Notes: a model not told the origin generated them from the letters alone. DNA of 6,440 nucleotides from an uncultured Clostridia bacterium (GCA_934403665.1 CAKRUL010000085.1:1-6440); one strand, 5' to 3'. Shown: positions 1-6,375, counted from the first letter of the stretch. Program-made: numbers and translations.

Positions 1-56
1 CAGTCCACCCGATCCATCAAAAGCAGAGCCCGGTTCAACACATCCCGTCCGGTCAT
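1..56 (-). CDS. Partial phage head gene, N-terminus only (possible head-tail connector)
   Basis: Only the first 18 codons are inside the window, reading MTGRDVLNRALLLMDRVD, and the gene continues past the left edge. The start ATG (56-54) shares bases with the TGA stop of the preceding gene in an ATGA overlap, which suggests translational coupling. A purine-rich GGTGGAAG lies just upstream as the ribosome binding site. The opening M-T-G-x-x-V-L-x-R-A-L pattern resembles the N-terminus of small head-tail connector / DNA-packaging adaptor proteins encoded after the capsid gene in phages of Gram-positive bacteria. The position fits that role, but 18 residues cannot prove it. The reading frame is well supported; the function is an inference. 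Confidence 0.6.
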   Translation of the reverse strand, partial: MTGRDVLNRALLLMDRVD

Positions 57-271
57 TTTCTTCCACCCCGCATTTCTTTTAAGCCTTTAATCGTTTCTTT
101 TCCGATTTCAGCGCGAAGCCGTGCAATGATCTTTCCTGAAATACCCTCCTCATTTGCAAAAACAGCCTCGCCCTTTTCGTCGAAATGAACGTATCGGTTC
201 ATTGGTTTGCCGTGCATGCGCAAACGCACCATCACGTCAAAATTCTTTTGAAGACATTTGAATTTTATCAT
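53..271 (-). CDS. Small phage head-module protein, 72 aa, function unknown
   Basis: This is a 72-residue basic protein starting MIKFKCLQKNFDVMVRLR and ending in a Lys/Arg-rich tail (KEMRGGRK). A longer reading from 334 exists, but the start at 271 is preferred because AAAGGAGTG sits 9 bases upstream of that ATG. It has no signal peptide, membrane segment or recognised domain. The N-terminal half looks beta-rich and the C-terminal part (about residues 45-70) looks helical. It lies between the probable head accessory gene and the likely connector gene and overlaps the latter by an ATGA. Tailed phages often encode a short protein of this size just after the capsid genes, commonly annotated only as hypothetical. 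A structural or assembly role is inferred from position alone. Confidence 0.7.
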   Translation of the reverse strand: MIKFKCLQKNFDVMVRLRMHGKPMNRYVHFDEKGEAVFANEEGISGKIIARLRAEIGKETIKGLKEMRGGRK

Positions 272-308
272 GTGCTTCACTCCTTTCCGTTCTGTTTTCT
301 TTCCTGCC

Positions 309-395
309 TCAAAGCTTTTTCCGCACCGTTCCAAACAGTTTCACTGAAAAAAAGAGCCCCGCGGGAACGCAGAGCCAGTCACCCGATGTTCCCAT
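309..395 (-). CDS. Possible 28-aa small ORF in the gap between two head genes
   Basis: In the 172-base gap between the 115-aa and 72-aa genes there is an ATG-to-TGA frame of 28 codons. It encodes a short hydrophobic peptide with a basic end (core WLCVPAGLFFSVKLF, end VRKKL). The only nearby Shine-Dalgarno-like sequence is AGAGG, just 2 bases before the ATG, which is too close to be ideal. A better AAAGGAG lies about 22 bases upstream, which is too far. The composition would fit a tiny membrane peptide, but a frame of this length occurs easily by chance. It is listed because the gap is otherwise unexplained. Confidence 0.15.
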   Translation of the reverse strand: MGTSGDWLCVPAGLFFSVKLFGTVRKKL

Positions 396-443
396 GTCCT
401 CTGCGCCCTGCGGCAGCTCCTTTCTATGATTGTGTCACATGAT

Positions 444-791
444 TCAGATTACAAAGGGAATCACATCAACCGCAGCGGTTGTTGTAAAAGCGATACATCC
501 CGCATGCTCCCCTTTTCCGATTTTGTAACGCGCACTGTCATACAACGGAATCACAACCGCTTTCCCGGCAGCAACATCAATGGTGTTGTCTCCCAGCGAT
601 TTTTTGTATTCCGTACCGGCTTTCAGTGCAATTTTGGCAGCGTTGGTTCCTCCGAGAACCGCCAATCCCATGCTCTGTTCTCGTTTCATAGGGATATAAT
701 AGGTGTTCCCCTCTGCCGTTGTAATTTTATCCCCCGTCGCGCCGTTGTCTGCTCCGGCGGCATAAATCAGATTTTTCTTAATATCAGCCAT
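444..791 (-). CDS. Probable phage head accessory/decoration protein, 115 aa
   Basis: The protein is 115 residues and starts MADIKKNLIYAAGADNG. The ATG at 791 is preferred over one at 842 because GGAGAG lies about 8 bases upstream of it and the extra 17 residues of the longer form look like untranslated leader. The sequence is rich in Ala, Gly, Thr and Val with short alternating beta-strand-like stretches (AGKAVVIPLYDSARYKIG, AAVDVIPFVI), and has no membrane segment or enzyme motif. It follows the major capsid gene directly, the usual place for a small capsid decoration, stabilisation or head-fibre protein. That role is inferred from size, composition and position. I do not recognise a named family. 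Confidence 0.75.
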   Translation of the reverse strand: MADIKKNLIYAAGADNGATGDKITTAEGNTYYIPMKREQSMGLAVLGGTNAAKIALKAGTEYKKSLGDNTIDVAAGKAVVIPLYDSARYKIGKGEHAGCIAFTTTAAVDVIPFVI

Positions 792-863
792 TTCTTTCTC
801 TCCATTCTGCCTTTTCGGCGTTTCATTTGGTATGGTCAGCAAATCCCGTGCGGTATACAGCGT

Positions 864-1709
864 TTAAATGGCGGTTTCCGTGCCCGGAGTGAACTTCGCC
901 ACAACGATTTCCGCAGGACGGATAATTCTGCCTCCATATAAACTCAGCCCTTTGACCTTTTTGCCAAAGTTATTCTCCGCACGCACAATTTCCATTTTCT
1001 GAATGGTCTGTGCAAAAGCATATGCCTTTTTGGTTCTCAGCACACAGCATTCCGCAGAGCCGTCCTTTGCCAGGTTGTTTGTCAGATAGATTTTCATCTT
1101 TCCATACTGCCCCATATAACCCTGCTCAAACAGCTTGTCATTGTCCGTCTGATAAACGATCCCCGCCAGCGTAATTTTGCCGAACATAGAAGGCGATACC
1201 TCCAAAACAATTTCCTCGTCCGGCGGAACGTCGCTCTCATACAGCTTGGTATTCATCGATGTCAGCAAAGACAGCACATTTGCGCTGGTCGTGCCGGATG
1301 CGTCAATCACCTGTGACGACCCGACCTGCTGCGCAATCTGACGGTATATGTATTTATCCTGCTCCTGTGCAATCACTTTTCCGCCTTTTCCGGCAACCTC
1401 CTTCACCGTGTCAAATTCAGATTGCTCCGAATCCACATCGGGAATATAGGTTCCCACATATTTGGACTGTGTGATAACCAGTTTATCATCGGTCATCTGC
1501 GCTTTCTCAAAGACCAGATCTTCCCCGGTGTAATCCATCACTTCCGGATCAATCAGCCCCAGAACACGCACAGAATCCCCTTTCTTTTTGATTTTGCCGC
1601 TATAACGGTTCATAGAATTCTTGACGGCAACGGCATTTCTCAGCCTGCCCAGATCTGCTTCCTTTAAAACAGCTTCCTGAAAATTTACTTCGTTTATTCC
1701 TGCTCCCAT
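864..1709 (-). CDS. Phage major capsid protein, P22-coat-like (HK97 fold)
   Basis: This 281-residue protein forms the shell of the phage head. The start at 1709 (MGAGINEVNFQEAVL) is chosen because AGGAGG lies 7 bases upstream; the frame stays open to 1880, but that extra stretch runs into the scaffold gene. The N-terminal part (about residues 10-70: LKEADLGRLRNAVAVKNSMN, a basic KIKKKGDSV stretch, then acidic PEVMDYTGEDL) and the middle (about 70-130: SKYVGTYIPDVDSEQ, then a long helix with AQEQDKYIYRQIAQQ) match the style of P22 gp5-type coat proteins in Firmicutes phages. That group has the HK97 fold with a long spine helix. The C-terminal part is beta-rich with SLYGGRIIRPAEIVVAKF. Length is somewhat short but normal for the family. 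It follows the scaffold gene and precedes the probable decoration gene, the expected order. Family assignment is by recognition, without a database search. Confidence 0.87.
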   Translation of the reverse strand: MGAGINEVNFQEAVLKEADLGRLRNAVAVKNSMNRYSGKIKKKGDSVRVLGLIDPEVMDYTGEDLVFEKAQMTDDKLVITQSKYVGTYIPDVDSEQSEFDTVKEVAGKGGKVIAQEQDKYIYRQIAQQVGSSQVIDASGTTSANVLSLLTSMNTKLYESDVPPDEEIVLEVSPSMFGKITLAGIVYQTDNDKLFEQGYMGQYGKMKIYLTNNLAKDGSAECCVLRTKKAYAFAQTIQKMEIVRAENNFGKKVKGLSLYGGRIIRPAEIVVAKFTPGTETAI

Positions 1710-1821
1710 GTTTTTTCCTCCTTTTTTTGTGTTGCTTTTCCTTTCTGATGCAAAGAAAAACGCATCAACAACAAAGGGATGTTCATTCAGCGCAGAAACA
1801 GAATGTATGGTTTCTGTGCCT
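1710..1821 (-). promoter_or_regulatory. Leader of the capsid gene with two stem-loops
   Basis: The 112 bases between the scaffold stop and the capsid start hold two inverted repeats. One pairs 1790-1799 with 1810-1819 around a 10-base loop (GCACAGAAAC / GTTTCTGCGC on the minus strand, one mismatch). The other pairs 1746-1751 with 1762-1767 (TGATGC / GCATCA, T-rich 10-base loop). A strong AAAAAAAGGAGG ribosome binding site follows. The first stem lies right after the scaffold stop codon. Such structures could protect or partly terminate mRNA so that capsid is made in excess over scaffold. No clear promoter was seen in the gap. The repeats are seen directly; their function is inferred. Confidence 0.35.
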
Positions 1822-2646
1822 CTATCCCCGCTTGCTGTCCCGTTCCAACTCCGACCAAATCGCATCTCTGTATTTGGCATACTCTTTCAAACTCATTTTT
1901 CCAATACGATCTGCCCGGGATCGATTCTCCGTTCTTCCTCTCGCCGAACCGGTGGAAAGGCCGCTGTTGCTGGTCTCTTCTTCCCGAATGCGAAGCTTTC
2001 GTTCCAGCTCCGCTTTCTCCGCATTGAGCTTCTCATAGCCGGCAGTCATCCGATAAGCCTCTTTCAAGGGAATGCGATACCGGCTGCGATAATAAATAGC
2101 CTCATCCGGAATCTCTCCGGAATGTAAATCCGGATTTTCGTCAAGAAGCTCCTGCATTTCCCGGCGAAACCGATTCTCCTCCATAAGACGGTCATTTTCC
2201 CGTCTCGCCCGATAAATTTCCTGCGCCTGATCGCTTGTCATATTCGCCTTCTTTGCAATGTGCTCGATTTCATCCTGATGCCGCTGTCTGTCAATACCGT
2301 CCAGGTATTCCTCCGGCGATATGCCGTATCGGGCGGATAAATCCTCCAAAAGCGAATAGGCTCGTTTCATAGCGCCGTTTTCTTCATAAGCCTTCAGCTT
2401 GTCATGAATTTTGTCGTAGTTCATTCCCTTTTGGGCATAAGCCACGGCTTCCTCTCGGGAAAGCTGCCGCCGGGAACCGTTATATTTCACCGTAAGAGGC
2501 TGGTATGCCTCATCAGTTACCTGCTCCGGCTCACGCGCACTGTCCCCCTGCTGTTCCTCTGTCTGACCGGATGACACCGCTTCCTCCACTGGTTCGGATT
2601 CTGCCGCGCCTTCGCTGTTGTGTTCCCAAATTGTCGTTTCTTCCAT
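1822..2646 (-). CDS. Phage capsid scaffolding protein, 274 aa
   Basis: This is a highly charged, mostly helical 274-residue protein that would guide capsid assembly and then leave or be degraded. The N-terminus (residues 1-48) is very acidic and low in complexity. The segment at about 51-82 (LTVKYNGSRRQLSREEAVAY, then AQKGMNYDKI) is characteristic of scaffold proteins in Firmicutes phages. Residues 83-225 are rich in Glu, Lys and Arg with coiled-coil character. A Ser/Gly/Arg linker with LSTGSARGRTENRSR (230-244) leads to a short helical tail that could contact the coat protein. The start is fixed by AGGAGG 7 bases upstream. It lies directly before the major capsid gene, as scaffold genes do. 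No protease or portal sequence is fused to it. It is the first phage gene in the window, with no terminase or portal upstream. Confidence 0.83.
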   Translation of the reverse strand: MEETTIWEHNSEGAAESEPVEEAVSSGQTEEQQGDSAREPEQVTDEAYQPLTVKYNGSRRQLSREEAVAYAQKGMNYDKIHDKLKAYEENGAMKRAYSLLEDLSARYGISPEEYLDGIDRQRHQDEIEHIAKKANMTSDQAQEIYRARRENDRLMEENRFRREMQELLDENPDLHSGEIPDEAIYYRSRYRIPLKEAYRMTAGYEKLNAEKAELERKLRIREEETSNSGLSTGSARGRTENRSRADRIGKMSLKEYAKYRDAIWSELERDSKRG

Positions 2647-2707
2647 TTTGATTCCTCCTGCCTATGGTTGGGCATTTCTCCGGGCTCTGTCTGTCCCGCC
2701 TGTCCCT

Positions 2708-2716
2708 ACTATAGCA
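2708..2716 (-). promoter_or_regulatory. Possible extended -10 promoter for the phage head genes
   Basis: On the minus strand the sequence reads TGCTATAGT, an extended -10 element (TGn plus TATAGT, one mismatch from TATAAT). It would start transcription about 55 bases before the scaffold ATG. The bases 17 positions further upstream do not form a good -35 box, so it would depend on the extended -10 or on an activator. It is the only promoter-like sequence found between the yhgE terminator and the scaffold gene. Confidence 0.35.
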
Positions 2717-2778
2717 TCAGCAAAGCCTGACCTTTTATGACATTCCGAACCGCGATACGATAAAGGAACGAAACCATC

Positions 2779-2801
2779 CTGTGAGACACTGTGTCTCACA
2801 G
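2779..2801. repeat. Perfect 23-bp palindrome (11-bp arms, one central base)
   Basis: The left arm CTGTGAGACAC and right arm GTGTCTCACAG are exact reverse complements around a single T. Neither strand has a T-run after it, so it is unlikely to be an intrinsic terminator by itself. A stem closed by a single base is impossible in RNA, so as RNA it would be a 10-bp stem with a 3-base loop. The symmetry is more like the site of a dimeric DNA-binding protein or a recombinase. It lies 6 bases beyond the yhgE terminator stem and about 65 bp upstream of the possible phage-gene -10 box. The palindrome is seen directly; its function is unknown. Confidence 0.6.
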
Positions 2802-2807
2802 AAACAA

Positions 2808-2858
2808 AAGGAAGAAAAGCACTTGAAATCGTTGAGATTTCAGGTGCTTTTCTTCCTT
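2808..2858 (-). terminator. Intrinsic terminator of the marR-yhgE operon
   Basis: A long inverted repeat pairs 2808-2830 with 2836-2858 around a 5-base loop. About 23 positions pair, with a single A/C mismatch on the minus strand that is a G-U pair on the plus strand. Read on the minus strand, the 3' arm carries AGTGCTTTTCTTCC and is followed by TTTTGTTT, so the transcript ends in a U-rich run after a strong stem. It lies about 120 bases after the yhgE-family stop codon and no gene intervenes, so it should end that operon and insulate the phage genes. The stem could also act on plus-strand transcripts. Confidence 0.8.
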
Positions 2859-2979
2859 ACAGCCGCCCGGCTTTTTCAACAATCTGAGAAGACCGTCACA
2901 AGGCAGACTTCTATTTGAAAAGCATTTTGTAATTTTTTGTAAAATCTCATCAAGCCCTTGGGAATCACAGCTTTTCCGG

Positions 2980-5793
2980 TTAATGCTCGATGACACCCGA
3001 CTGTCCCAACTTCTTCGCAAACCTTGCAAGACTAGGGGAAACCCACTTTTTCAAGCATAAACCCAGTGCCAAAAAGAATACAAAGTACCACATCAGCAGG
3101 AAAATATCTTTCAGCAATGCCGGATAATAAATCCCCGCAATCGCTTCTCTCATGCCGCCGATCGCATAAGTGAAGGGCAGAAATTTATGAATGGTCTGGA
3201 AAAATGCAGGCGTAACCTGAATGGGAAAGGTTCCCCCTGCCCCCGCCAGCTGCAGCACCAAAAAGACAACAGCAATGGCCTTTCCAACATTGCCGAACAG
3301 GGAAGCCAGCGTATACACGATCATGGAAAAAATCACACTGTAGTAAATCGCCAGCACCACCAGCAAAATCGGATGCACCGGTTTTACGCCAAGAACAAAG
3401 ATATCCCCCAAAGCAGCAATGGTTCCCTGCAGCACAGCAATCGAGCCATAAATCAAATATTTTCCGATAAATTCCTCCACCGCTGTGGGAATAAAATCGA
3501 TGTTCTTCGCCTTTGTGGTCAGAAGAGCGCTCAGTAGCAAGGCTCCCACCCACAAACAAAGTGTGGTATAAAAAGGTGTAAGCCCTGCGCCATAGTTCTC
3601 CATAGGATAAAGTTTATGGGTATTCAAAAGCACAGGTGCGGAAATAAAGTCTCCTTCCTCACTTCCATCCTTGCTCATCAGATTGATCAGGCTTTTCAAA
3701 TCCAGATTTGCATCAATTTCACGTATTTTCCCAGTTACCTGATTCAAGAGATTGCTCAGATTCGGCAAGCTGTTTTTCAAACGCTGAATTTCATCCACCG
3801 TCAATTGCCCCTTGCCGTTCAACCGGTTTAAAACATCTCTCGCCACATCCAGATCCGCCTCTGCCTGAGAAAGCAATCCATTGACATCCGAAACAAACAG
3901 GGAAGTGCTGCGCACATAGTTCAAAAGCTTCGGTATTAACGTTTCGTCAATGTTCACAAGAACCCGTCCGAGCGCGTTATCCAACTGTATAAAAACTCTT
4001 TGTGCGTCCTCCAATGTGCGGTTAAACTGCGCATCATCTTCAACAACGTTTTTCAGCTGCTCCAGCTTTTGCTTCAAATCGGCGGCACGCGGAGCCATAT
4101 CCGCCAGCTTATTCGATAATTTTGCGGGGGCAGACTCTTCCAGCTTGTTCCGCACCTTGTTCAAATCTTTGTTCATCTGCTCCAAGTCCGTCAGTGCTTT
4201 ATCGATTTTGGTGCTCAGGCTCCGGCGAATCCGCGTAAGAGAGCTCCCCATATTATCGCAGACCCGGGAAAGCCTTTCCGCAAGCACCTGCATGTCATAG
4301 AGACGATTGTCAACATCGCTGTGCAGTGCGGAAATCTTATTGCGGAGCAATTCCATCTGTGTTTTTAAAGCAATCAGAGAATTTCTGAGCGCTTCTCCCG
4401 GAGCATTGTTTTTCAATTGCTGTTCCGTCTCTTTGAGGATGCTGTTTGCCAAGCTGAAATGAGCATCCCCGGCCAGCACCTTTCGCGTTCCGGACACTGC
4501 CTCTATCGCCGCTGTCCGTTTTTCCTGCGAACCGGATTCCAAAAATTCTTCTATTTTCTCAATCGTGTTTTCCAGAATTTTGATCTTATTTTCCATGGAG
4601 TCAAATGCCTCGTTTACGATGCCCGAAACCTGCTTGATCAAATTTGCCAGCTGTTTGTTCAAGTCCGCAATCTGATGCAACGCGCTGGCAAGAACACGGG
4701 TATCCAGCAAATCCCCCTGTATGCCGTGCAGCGAGCTTTTCGTGTCCGCGATGATTTCCTTCAGCCGTACATTGATATTCAACAGCTTCTCTTTTCCGTC
4801 TCTGCTGATTTCTCCCACCTTATCTGCCGCATTCAGCAAATCCTTTTCCAACTGATCCATATCATCCACAGCGTTTTGTAAAGACTCAAGATTTCCCGGT
4901 TTATTCTCCGCAATGTCCCTTTGAATTTCATCCAGCAAATTGGCCATATCCTTTGAGAGACTCTGCATCATCCGAAGATCCTCTTTCACCTCAGGAGAAA
5001 CTTCCTCCACTTTGTCATGGAACAGATGCAAATCCTTTGAAAAGTGATCGGTAAAATCAATCAGATCCGTCAGCGTATCTCGGACATATACCGCACTCTC
5101 GTCCCCTTTATCCATTCTCACCAATCCGTCCTTTGCAGTTGCAAGCATGTCATCCAGTTTGCCGTCAATATTGGGAACTGCATCGTTTAAAATATAAATC
5201 ATATTTTTATATTTCTCTATTTTCGGATATTCATCATCCAATGTGATCCCCAGCTGATTCAAGACATCAAAGATTTTTTCCGTCACGGTGCTTACAAAAG
5301 ACCCGGTGATCTGCTTCTGGATGGTAGAAGCGCCGGAATCCGTCATTTTGGGCGCAATGGCGTTAATCTTTTCATTCACATAGTACTCCAACGTCGGCTT
5401 CTGCGGCGTTTCATCCAGCACGGTGCCCATTTTCTGTGAAAAATCTTTCGGAATGATGATTGCGGCATAGACTTTGCCGCTGTCCACCACCTGGATTCCC
5501 TCTTCAATCGTATCATAGAATGTCCATCCCAGTTTGTCATTCTCACGCAAAGAATCGGAAACCTCAGCGCCAATGTTCATTTCATTCCCCGCAATCGAAG
5601 AACCTTCATCCAGATTCACCACTGCAACCTTCACTCCTCCGGTATTCCCATACGGGTCCCAGGAAGCATAGATATTAATCCATGCGTAAAGAGAAGGAAG
5701 AATCGCCAAGCCGGCGATAATGACAATTGCCACCCAGTTTTTTGCAACTTTCCGCAAGTCCCCCATGTATATTCTTCCGATATTGTGAAACAT
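2980..5793 (-). CDS. YhgE/Pip-family membrane protein with long coiled-coil extracellular region
   Basis: The protein has 937 residues. The N-terminal part has the YhgE/Pip pattern: a membrane helix (about 20-42, ending LPSLYAWINIYASWDPYGNT) followed by a VKVAVVNLDEG strand. Residues 180-700 are mostly charged heptad-like helices, likely a long coiled coil outside the cell. The C-terminus (about 716-925) begins with the family-type SAPVLL...NYGAGLTPFYTTL and has about five more membrane helices (739-759, 776-803, 808-832, 836-855, 897-914), an ABC-2-permease-like fold with no ATPase. Relatives include Bacillus YhgE, the lactococcal phage infection protein Pip, and more distantly EsaA of type VII secretion. 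Their biochemical activity is mostly undefined; export or envelope roles are proposed. The start at 5793 is chosen because GAGGAGG is 9 bases upstream, whereas an in-frame ATG at 5802 directly touches that site. It follows marR by 14 bases, so it is probably co-transcribed with it and controlled by its product. Confidence 0.9.
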   Translation of the reverse strand: MFHNIGRIYMGDLRKVAKNWVAIVIIAGLAILPSLYAWINIYASWDPYGNTGGVKVAVVNLDEGSSIAGNEMNIGAEVSDSLRENDKLGWTFYDTIEEGIQVVDSGKVYAAIIIPKDFSQKMGTVLDETPQKPTLEYYVNEKINAIAPKMTDSGASTIQKQITGSFVSTVTEKIFDVLNQLGITLDDEYPKIEKYKNMIYILNDAVPNIDGKLDDMLATAKDGLVRMDKGDESAVYVRDTLTDLIDFTDHFSKDLHLFHDKVEEVSPEVKEDLRMMQSLSKDMANLLDEIQRDIAENKPGNLESLQNAVDDMDQLEKDLLNAADKVGEISRDGKEKLLNINVRLKEIIADTKSSLHGIQGDLLDTRVLASALHQIADLNKQLANLIKQVSGIVNEAFDSMENKIKILENTIEKIEEFLESGSQEKRTAAIEAVSGTRKVLAGDAHFSLANSILKETEQQLKNNAPGEALRNSLIALKTQMELLRNKISALHSDVDNRLYDMQVLAERLSRVCDNMGSSLTRIRRSLSTKIDKALTDLEQMNKDLNKVRNKLEESAPAKLSNKLADMAPRAADLKQKLEQLKNVVEDDAQFNRTLEDAQRVFIQLDNALGRVLVNIDETLIPKLLNYVRSTSLFVSDVNGLLSQAEADLDVARDVLNRLNGKGQLTVDEIQRLKNSLPNLSNLLNQVTGKIREIDANLDLKSLINLMSKDGSEEGDFISAPVLLNTHKLYPMENYGAGLTPFYTTLCLWVGALLLSALLTTKAKNIDFIPTAVEEFIGKYLIYGSIAVLQGTIAALGDIFVLGVKPVHPILLVVLAIYYSVIFSMIVYTLASLFGNVGKAIAVVFLVLQLAGAGGTFPIQVTPAFFQTIHKFLPFTYAIGGMREAIAGIYYPALLKDIFLLMWYFVFFLALGLCLKKWVSPSLARFAKKLGQSGVIEH

Positions 5794-5802
5794 CCGATTC
5801 AT

Positions 5803-5809
5803 CCTCCTC
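5803..5809 (-). promoter_or_regulatory. Ribosome binding site of the yhgE-family gene, overlapping the marR stop
   Basis: The minus strand reads TTTGAGGAGG, in which the marR TGA stop (5810-5808) shares its last two bases with the GAGGAGG site. Two ATG codons follow, at 5802 (no gap) and 5793 (9-base gap). The spacing strongly favours 5793. A ribosome ending on marR would stop on top of this site, consistent with translational coupling. Confidence 0.75.
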
Positions 5810-6242
5810 AAATCGATTCCTTTGCATATTCCGCCAAAACGTGAATCGCATTCCATATATTCTGCCTTGTGAAATCATCCAGTATATGAAACCGGCGGTG
5901 CAGGTAATCCTCCAAGCTGTGATTGATTCTCTTGGCCACCTGCTCTCCCTCCGGTGTCAGACTTAAATAAACCTTGCGCTTGTCGTCCTCTGCTTTTTGG
6001 CTACGGATATACCCGTAACCCATCAGCAAATCGATGGTCGCTTTGAACGATCCTTTTTCCAAAACCACGAACTTGCAGATCTCACTCATCGTCATCCTAT
6101 CATGCTGTGACATAATCGCCAAAACCCAGAGCTGTGTGGTATTCATCTTTTTATCCAACCCCTGCGCCTCAAACTCTTTATACAACCGTTTGATGAGGTA
6201 TTGGATAAAAATCATATCCTCCACCATTCCCTGCCGAGTCAT
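5808..6242 (-). CDS. MarR-family transcriptional regulator
   Basis: This 144-residue protein has the length and layout of MarR-family dimeric repressors. N-terminal helices (about 5-30) would form part of the dimer interface. A winged helix-turn-helix follows at about 35-100: TTQLWVLAIMSQHDRMTMSE, then the recognition-helix region EKGSFKATIDLLMGYGYIRS, then the wing EDDKRKVYLSLTPEG with the family's D-x-R pattern. C-terminal helices (100-144) complete the dimer domain. The start at 6242 has AGAGGAG 7 bases upstream. It is the first gene of a two-gene operon with the yhgE-family gene and diverges from a probable gene on the plus strand. MarR proteins usually repress their own operon and a neighbour until a small ligand or oxidant releases them. 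The ligand cannot be read from the sequence. Confidence 0.92.
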   Translation of the reverse strand: MTRQGMVEDMIFIQYLIKRLYKEFEAQGLDKKMNTTQLWVLAIMSQHDRMTMSEICKFVVLEKGSFKATIDLLMGYGYIRSQKAEDDKRKVYLSLTPEGEQVAKRINHSLEDYLHRRFHILDDFTRQNIWNAIHVLAEYAKESI

Positions 6243-6271
6243 AAAATCACTCCTCTTTGCAAAACAGAAAC

Positions 6272-6301
6272 AATTGTTACTATAATATTTGTTACTATTC
6301 T
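6272..6301. repeat. Tandem 15-bp repeat over the marR promoter (likely operator)
   Basis: The 10-mer TTGTTACTAT occurs exactly twice on the plus strand, at 6274-6283 and 6289-6298, giving a 15-bp period (12 of 15 positions match across the full repeats). The second copy overlaps the marR -10 box and the first covers the start of the transcript, where a bound repressor would block transcription. It mirrors the repeat pair on the other side of the intergenic region. The repeats are seen directly; MarR binding is inferred. Confidence 0.6.
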
Positions 6302-6325
6302 ATTCTATTTTTTGCTTTCTGTCAA
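6297..6325 (-). promoter_or_regulatory. Promoter of the marR-yhgE operon
   Basis: Read on the minus strand, a perfect -35 TTGACA (6325-6320) is followed after 17 bases by TAGAAT (6302-6297), one base from the -10 consensus. This is an ideal vegetative sigma-A type spacing. Transcription would begin near 6290, leaving a leader of roughly 50 bases before the marR ATG. The -10 box is overlapped by the tandem TTGTTACTAT repeat, suggesting autoregulation. Confidence 0.75.
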
Positions 6326-6346
6326 GTCAATGCACAAATTATTGTC

Positions 6347-6375
6347 TTGTAAAAACCGGCATCTTTTGATATAAT
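6347..6375 (+). promoter_or_regulatory. Promoter of the divergent plus-strand gene
   Basis: A perfect -10 TATAAT (6370-6375) is preceded by TGA, giving an extended -10 (TGn), and by TTGTAA (6347-6352, 4 of 6 matches to the -35 box) at 17-base spacing. Transcription would begin near 6382, inside the second pair of 15-bp repeats. The divergent marR promoter begins only about 20 bases away, so the two share one control region. Confidence 0.72.

Larger units (their letters stand above)
2647..2979. other. Gene-free junction between the yhgE operon and the phage head module
   Basis: These 333 bases separate the end of the yhgE-family gene from the scaffold gene. Reading along the minus strand they hold about 120 bases with nothing recognisable, then a long terminator stem, a 23-bp palindrome, and a possible extended -10 promoter. 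After that come two CTGTCCC copies 9 bp apart on the plus strand (2691-2697 and 2700-2706) and the scaffold ribosome binding site. No reading frame here looks coding, and no integrase, tRNA or recognisable portal/terminase remnant was seen. If the phage block is an insertion or a deletion remnant, its edge lies here, but no attachment site can be named from one side. Confidence 0.6.

Noticed and set aside
340..400. Possible terminator after the 115-aa gene (GC-rich stretch followed by seven Ts on the minus strand)
   Set aside because: The only good pairing (GGGAAC with GTTCCC) has a 19-base loop and is separated from the T-run by unpaired GC-rich bases, so no convincing stem abuts the Ts.
426..941. 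171-codon open frame on the plus strand across the capsid-accessory gene region
   Set aside because: It lies opposite two well-supported minus-strand genes, has no ribosome binding site, and its Cys/Arg/Phe-rich translation looks like a shadow frame.
2796..3029. 77-codon minus-strand frame across the end of the yhgE-family gene and its terminator
   Set aside because: It overlaps the strong terminator stem, lacks a ribosome binding site and has no protein-like character.
3185..3559. 124-codon minus-strand frame within the yhgE-family C-terminal region
   Set aside because: An alternate frame of the membrane-helix coding region. The true frame carries clear family motifs.
4417..4881. 154-codon plus-strand frame inside the yhgE-family gene
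   Set aside because: Antisense to a coiled-coil coding region whose codon bias keeps the opposite frame open; no start signals.
6342..6375. TTGTCT as the -35 box for the divergent promoter
   Set aside because: The spacing to TATAAT would be 22 bases, which is too long; TTGTAA at 17 bases fits better.
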